This document shows positions 60,067-64,000 of a DNA stretch of 64,000 nt, in pieces. A program made the position numbers and the translations under genes. The stretch's first letter is position 1, and every line of letters starts with the position of its first letter. This DNA comes from Bacteroidales bacterium. Its GTDB lineage: Bacteria; Bacteroidota; Bacteroidia; Bacteroidales; VadinHA17. Below the pieces are notes generated by a model. The model worked only from the letters and a program-made list of their open reading frames with translations, had not been told where the DNA came from and did not search any database. The DNA lies in NCBI GenBank assembly GCA_021738535.1, contig JAIPBU010000001.1, positions 1 to 64,000 on the forward strand, in the 5' to 3' direction.

Positions 60067-60642
60067 TTAATAACGTGAAGCAATAATATCCCAGTCAATG
60101 ATCTCCCAGAACGACTTGAGGTAATCGGGTCTCTTGTTCCTGTAATCAATGTAATAAGCATGTTCCCATACATCACATGTCAAAAGGGGTGTTAATCCAT
60201 CACGCAAAGGATTCCCGGCATTTGACTTTTGTACAATTGACAGCTTGCCGTCTTTATTCTTAACCAGCCAGGCCCAGCCTGAACCGAAAAGTGTGGCTGC
60301 GCTTTTGTTAAACTCTTCCCTGAACTTTTCAAAAGATCCGAAAGTTCCGTTTATTGCATCAGACAATTCACCGGATGGTTCTCTTCTGCCCTCAGGAGAA
60401 AATGACGAGAAATAGAAAGAATGATTCCATACCTGCGCCCCGTTATTAAAAATACCGCCATCAGCATTTTTAATTATAGCTTCCAGCCCGGCATCTTCAA
60501 ATTGCGTGCCCGGTATAAGACCATTTAGCTTATCAACATATGCCTGGTGATGCTTGCCATAATGAAAATCTATTGTTTCTTCACTGATATATGGTTTCAA
60601 TGCATCCTTCTCATAAGGTAATTTTGGTAGTTTGTGATTCAT
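60067..60642 (-). CDS. sodB: iron/manganese superoxide dismutase
   Basis: A 191-residue SOD. Metal ligands: His in [15 protein letters not shown], His in [11 protein letters not shown], and Asp and His in [20 protein letters not shown]. The metal cannot be read for sure; Fe or cambialistic is likely in this group. It removes superoxide in the cytosol, fitting an anaerobe that meets oxygen. Confidence 0.9.
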   Translation of the reverse strand: MNHKLPKLPYEKDALKPYISEETIDFHYGKHHQAYVDKLNGLIPGTQFEDAGLEAIIKNADGGIFNNGAQVWNHSFYFSSFSPEGRREPSGELSDAINGTFGSFEKFREEFNKSAATLFGSGWAWLVKNKDGKLSIVQKSNAGNPLRDGLTPLLTCDVWEHAYYIDYRNKRPDYLKSFWEIIDWDIIASRY

Positions 60643-60747
60643 GTCGGTGCTTTTTTTGATTCGTTCTATAAAAATAAGAAATATTAGCCAGAAGAAGGAA
60701 AATGAAATTATTTATAATGGTATCTTCGCGGATTAATCACTAAGGAA

Positions 60748-60861
60748 ATGAACAGGCAGATTTTAAGGCTTGCCTTTATATTATTTATGCTCTCCAGGAC
60801 AGTTACGATGACTGTCCTTGCTCCACGAGCCATCTATTCTGTAACTGAAAGGAAAGATTAA
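60748..60861 (+). CDS. possible 37-residue hydrophobic peptide
   Basis: ATG after an AAGGA-type ribosome site gives MNRQILRLAFILFMLSRTVT and a short charged end (YSVTERKD). An 8-bp inverted repeat (AGGACAGT/ACTGTCCT) lies inside it. It overlaps the end of mqnD by 4 bases on the other strand. It could be a real small membrane peptide or chance; I have no homology to offer. Confidence 0.25.
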   Translation: MNRQILRLAFILFMLSRTVTMTVLAPRAIYSVTERKD

Positions 60862-61688
60862 ACAAATATTTTATCATGTACAGCGGGTATAATATCATAC
60901 CGGCGGGCCATGTTATATAGTGTATGGACTGCTTTACGGCCTTCATTACCCAGGTCTCTGCTGTATTCATTTACATACAGGTCGATATGTTTTTTCATTA
61001 CCCCCGGGTCCATTGCGGCAGCATATTTCCTGACAAAATCAATGGAATCCATAGGATTTTTATAAGCATGATCTATACTCTTATGCAATATATGATCGAC
61101 AGAAGATTTAATACTGTCAGCTATTCTCCTGTGCACAGCAATACCGCCCAGGGGTATGGGCATGGACGTCAGTCTCTGCCATTCCTCCCCCAGGTCTGCA
61201 AGCTTAACAAGCCCTCTGTCACTATAGGTAAACCTGTTTTCATGTATTAAGAGACCCGCATCGACCTTATTGTCAAGTACTGCGTCTTCAATATCAGAAA
61301 ACAGGTATTCCTCCTTATTGTCCAGCTGAGGATACAGGACCGAGAGCAGGAGGCTGGCAGTTGTATATTTTCCCGGAATGGCGATAGTTTTCCCCTTCAG
61401 TTCATCAAGGGATGTATCTTTCCTGCTCACCAGCAAGGGACCGTTATTAAAGCCAAGGGCACTTCCTGAGTTAATTAATATATATTGTTTTGAGACATAG
61501 GCATAGGCATGGTAACTTATTTTGGTGATATCAAAAAACCCCTCAGAAGCTTTTTTATTAAGATCTTCCACATCAGTCAGTGTACAGCCAAATTGCAGTC
61601 CGCCCGTATTGATCCTGCCATTGACCATTGCATCAAAAATAAAAGTATCATTGGGACATGTTGAAATACCGAGGCTCAGTTTTTTCAT
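60858..61688 (-). CDS. mqnD: 1,4-dihydroxy-6-naphthoate synthase
   Basis: A 276-residue MqnD-type protein. LSLGISTCPNDTFIFDAMVN, TLTDVEDLNKKASEGFFDIT, KTIAIPGKYTTASLLLSVLY and AGLLIHENRFTY are landmarks. It makes the naphthoate ring in the futalosine route to menaquinone. It overlaps mqnB by 4 bases. Confidence 0.88.
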   Translation of the reverse strand: MKKLSLGISTCPNDTFIFDAMVNGRINTGGLQFGCTLTDVEDLNKKASEGFFDITKISYHAYAYVSKQYILINSGSALGFNNGPLLVSRKDTSLDELKGKTIAIPGKYTTASLLLSVLYPQLDNKEEYLFSDIEDAVLDNKVDAGLLIHENRFTYSDRGLVKLADLGEEWQRLTSMPIPLGGIAVHRRIADSIKSSVDHILHKSIDHAYKNPMDSIDFVRKYAAAMDPGVMKKHIDLYVNEYSRDLGNEGRKAVHTLYNMARRYDIIPAVHDKIFV

Positions 61689-62359
61689 AGTACAAGTTTG
61701 TTTAAAGATTTACCAAGTACTTCCGCCAATTGTTCCAGTGCGTAATCAATCTTCCATAACGACCTGTCTCTGGGACCAACCATATTTGATACTGCCCTGA
61801 AGGCAATGCAGGGTATTTCTTTTCTTGTACAAAGGTAATAGACGGCAGCACCTTCCATCGTTTCAATATCGGGATTGAAACCATTCAGGAGAGATTCTTT
61901 CATTTCATCAGACCCTGTTGCAGTGGAAACGGTAATCGCATTTACACGCGGCAGGTTAAGCGAAATCAAATCATCAATATACCGGTCAGGAAAATACTTA
62001 CCCGACGGAGTATGTTCATCTCCGGGATCAATTAACCCTGCTCTGTCTGCAGGAATAAAGCCCCCGTTCTCAATTACCCCAAGGTCAGCAAAAGAATCGG
62101 ACGCAGGAATCACAATCGATCCGGGAGAATAGATGTTCTTGTAACTACCAGCTATCCCAATATTAATTATTAAATCGGGTGAGGTATGTCCGGATAAATA
62201 ATCCATTATTGAAAATACGCTTGCCACCGGACCAACACCACTCACCATACGGTTCAATACTGTTCCGGCACTCAGGAGTTTATCAGTACCCGCAGCAGGC
62301 AGGTCAAGGCAGGTCATCTCTCTCTCAGTGGCAGCTGTAATCAGTATTTTTTTATTCAT
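61685..62359 (-). CDS. mqnB: futalosine hydrolase
   Basis: A 224-residue nucleosidase. ILITAATEREMTCLDLPAAG, INIGIAGSYK, GSIVIPASDSFADLGV and IETMEGAAVYYLC (the Glu that binds ribose) fit MqnB. It splits futalosine; coupled to mqnD, so both serve menaquinone, the likely electron acceptor for Nqr. Confidence 0.87.
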   Translation of the reverse strand: MNKKILITAATEREMTCLDLPAAGTDKLLSAGTVLNRMVSGVGPVASVFSIMDYLSGHTSPDLIINIGIAGSYKNIYSPGSIVIPASDSFADLGVIENGGFIPADRAGLIDPGDEHTPSGKYFPDRYIDDLISLNLPRVNAITVSTATGSDEMKESLLNGFNPDIETMEGAAVYYLCTRKEIPCIAFRAVSNMVGPRDRSLWKIDYALEQLAEVLGKSLNKLVL

Positions 62360-62449
62360 CAGTACGCAATAATAGTCAAGTAATCATTAAAGATATTGTT
62401 TTTCCGGATAAAAAGGGTCAAATTTGATGCAAACAAATAGCTCTCATAT

Positions 62450-62860
62450 ATGATATACCTTACCAGACGAGAAAGGTTCAGTGCTGCTCACAGAATGTTT
62501 CAGCCCGGGTTTACAGATGAGGAGAATGCAGAATACTACGGTCAGTGTTCCAACCCTGAATGGCACGGGCATAATTATGAGTTATTTGTGACTGTAAGGG
62601 GAGAGATCAATGAGGAACTGGGATATGTTATAAACCTTAAAAAATTAAAGGAGATCATACACAAACACGTTATTGATCCTCTTGACCATAAGAACATGAA
62701 TACGCAGGTGGATTTTATGAAAGGTAAAGTGACTTCTACAGAAAACATTGCCATATCCATCTGGGAAGTTCTTGAACCCCACATACGCAGGGAAGGCATA
62801 GAACTATACTGCATAAAAATAACCGAGACAGAGAATAATTACATTGAGTTTTACGGATAA
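62450..62860 (+). CDS. queD: 6-carboxytetrahydropterin synthase family protein
   Basis: A 136-residue T-fold enzyme. FSAAHRMFQPG gives the first zinc His, CSNPEWHGHNYELFVTVRG the catalytic Cys and two more His, and LDHKNMN the acid/base region. QueD acts in queuosine synthesis after GTP cyclohydrolase, which is the next gene (11-base gap). A biopterin-type role is the alternative. Confidence 0.85.
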   Translation: MIYLTRRERFSAAHRMFQPGFTDEENAEYYGQCSNPEWHGHNYELFVTVRGEINEELGYVINLKKLKEIIHKHVIDPLDHKNMNTQVDFMKGKVTSTENIAISIWEVLEPHIRREGIELYCIKITETENNYIEFYG

Positions 62861-62871
62861 AATAAAATCAC

Positions 62872-63510
62872 ATGGAAATCATTAATAACGGTTCAGGCTG
62901 TAATGAAGATGCCGGCTATTCAAAAACAGAGTCATGGAATGAAGAAAAGACCAATGAAATGGCCGGTGCATACAGTAAAATACTTGACCTGATCGGCGAA
63001 GACACAAAGAGAGAAGGCCTGGTTGACACTCCTGTAAGGGTTGCCAAGGCAGTTCAGTTTCTGACACAAGGCTACAATCACGATCCCCATGATATACTGA
63101 GGAGTGCCATGTTCAGGGAAGACTACAGGCAAATGGTAATAGTTAAGGATATTGAATTGTTTTCGATGTGTGAGCATCATATGCTTCCGTTTTTCGGTAA
63201 GGCGCATGTGGCTTATATACCCAACAAGTATATAACCGGCTTAAGTAAGCTGGCACGTGTAACAGAAGCCTATTCCAGGCGACTGCAGGTGCAGGAAAGG
63301 CTCACAACACAGATCAGGGATTGTATACAGGATACTCTCAAGCCCATGGGGGTGGCCGTTGTAATAGAGGCACAACATATGTGTATGCAAATCAGGGGAG
63401 TACAAAAACAACACTCTGTAACAACCACTTCAGCTTTTACCGGTTGTTTTCTTGATCACCTGCAAACGAGAGAGGAATTTATTCACTTAATAGGACAAAA
63501 TCTACATTAG
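62872..63510 (+). CDS. folE: GTP cyclohydrolase I
   Basis: A 212-residue enzyme. Zinc ligands are in [19 protein letters not shown] and the Cys of [25 protein letters not shown]-type text and [10 protein letters not shown] complete the site. It makes dihydroneopterin triphosphate for folate and, with QueD, queuosine. An N-terminal polar extension of about 25 residues is family-variable. Confidence 0.9.
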   Translation: MEIINNGSGCNEDAGYSKTESWNEEKTNEMAGAYSKILDLIGEDTKREGLVDTPVRVAKAVQFLTQGYNHDPHDILRSAMFREDYRQMVIVKDIELFSMCEHHMLPFFGKAHVAYIPNKYITGLSKLARVTEAYSRRLQVQERLTTQIRDCIQDTLKPMGVAVVIEAQHMCMQIRGVQKQHSVTTTSAFTGCFLDHLQTREEFIHLIGQNLH

Positions 63511-63511
63511 T

Positions 63512-64000
63512 ATGAAGGCATTCGTTTTCCCCGGGCAGGGGGCACAATTCAGTGGTATGGGAAAGGACCTGTACGAATCAAATGATAAGTGCAGGGAAAT
63601 GTTTGATAATGGGAACAAGATACTGGATTTTGACATAACCGAGATCATGTTTAACGGTTCGGGCGACGATCTTAAGCAAACAAAAGTTACACAGCCCGCC
63701 ATTTTTCTGCACTCTACAATTATGGCAACTGCCATGGGTGACAGTTTTGAACCGGACATGGTAGCGGGTCATTCACTGGGTGAGTTTTCTGCACTTGTTG
63801 CAAATAAAGCACTATCCTTTGAAGATGGTCTTTTACTTGTGAGCAAGCGTGCGTATGCAATGCAAAAGGCATGTGAAGCAAGACCTTCCACAATGGCTGC
63901 TATAATCGGGCTTGAAGATAGTGTGGTTGAAGAAGTATGTGCTTCTGTTAAGGAAACAGTAATCCCCGCTAACTATAATTCACCGGGACAGGTTGTGATT
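63512..64000 (+). CDS. fabD: malonyl-CoA:ACP transacylase, 5' part
   Basis: ATG one base after the folE stop; open to the window end (163 codons seen of about 290-300). MKAFVFPGQGAQFSGMGKDL and the active-site GHSLGEFSAL (Ser near 90) identify FabD, which loads malonate onto acyl carrier protein for fatty-acid synthesis. The 3' end is outside the window. Confidence 0.9.
   Translation, partial: MKAFVFPGQGAQFSGMGKDLYESNDKCREMFDNGNKILDFDITEIMFNGSGDDLKQTKVTQPAIFLHSTIMATAMGDSFEPDMVAGHSLGEFSALVANKALSFEDGLLLVSKRAYAMQKACEARPSTMAAIIGLEDSVVEEVCASVKETVIPANYNSPGQVVI

Overview
The window reads as a chromosome segment of an anaerobic member of the Bacteroidota, probably Bacteroidales/Marinilabiliales-like. 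Pointers are promoters of the TTG-N19/20-TAnnTTTG type, type IX secretion (T9SS) parts (a plug protein, PorP/SprF, a type A C-terminal sorting domain), Bacteroidota-only families (DUF4251, short AMP nucleosidase, NagB-LmbE fusion), futalosine-route menaquinone genes, a sodium-pumping Nqr complex and a tungsten aldehyde oxidoreductase. I saw no rRNA, tRNA, CRISPR array, transposase or prophage gene.

Layout. 1-1050: short repeats, a small membrane protein and a cobalamin riboswitch. 1052-5572: a B12-regulated surface operon (T9SS surface protein, BtuB-type receptor, BtuG-type propeller lipoprotein). 5700-7585: PepSY, OB-fold lipoprotein and secreted-protein genes on the minus strand. 7850-11292: an AT-rich island with a Cys/His mini-protein, a 54-residue HTH protein, a helically phased TTCC array in front of a promoter, five tandem secreted four-cysteine peptides, a propeller lipoprotein and a thioredoxin-like lipoprotein. 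This is the best candidate for an undescribed system. 11431-24680: two FadL-type porins, NagB-LmbE, a BNR-propeller protein, Nudix and HsdR_N genes, amn, holA and yqgE. 24817-36204: nhaC, a fused 2-oxoacid dehydrogenase E1, a Cys-rich mini membrane protein, apbE and nqrABCDEF. 36466-38848: an M28 peptidase and the T9SS plug protein.

38856-52957 is a molybdenum/tungsten region. A ModE-like regulator heads wtpABC-moeA-moaA-moaC-mogA. A TonB receptor, a cysteine-free secreted protein resembling a sulfite-oxidase fold, and aor follow. A divergent DUF364-ThiF-like-ThiS-like operon completes it. The genes could import tungstate, build the pterin cofactor and use it in AOR. 52998-58319: divIC, a glycosyltransferase, an OmpH/Skp-like protein, then an ECF sigma factor, a membrane PKD protein and a PorP/SprF gene broken by one in-frame TAG. 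58555-64000: proline dehydrogenase, nitroreductase, sodB, mqnD, mqnB, queD, folE and the start of fabD.

Physiologically, menaquinone (mqnB/mqnD), Nqr (with ApbE to attach FMN) and NhaC suggest a sodium-based energy economy. Several repeat families (a GACGAAG-type element, an A-rich AAAAGACAAAAGG element, CCAATACA and CAAGATACAAGTACGG tracts) sit between genes and appear more than once.
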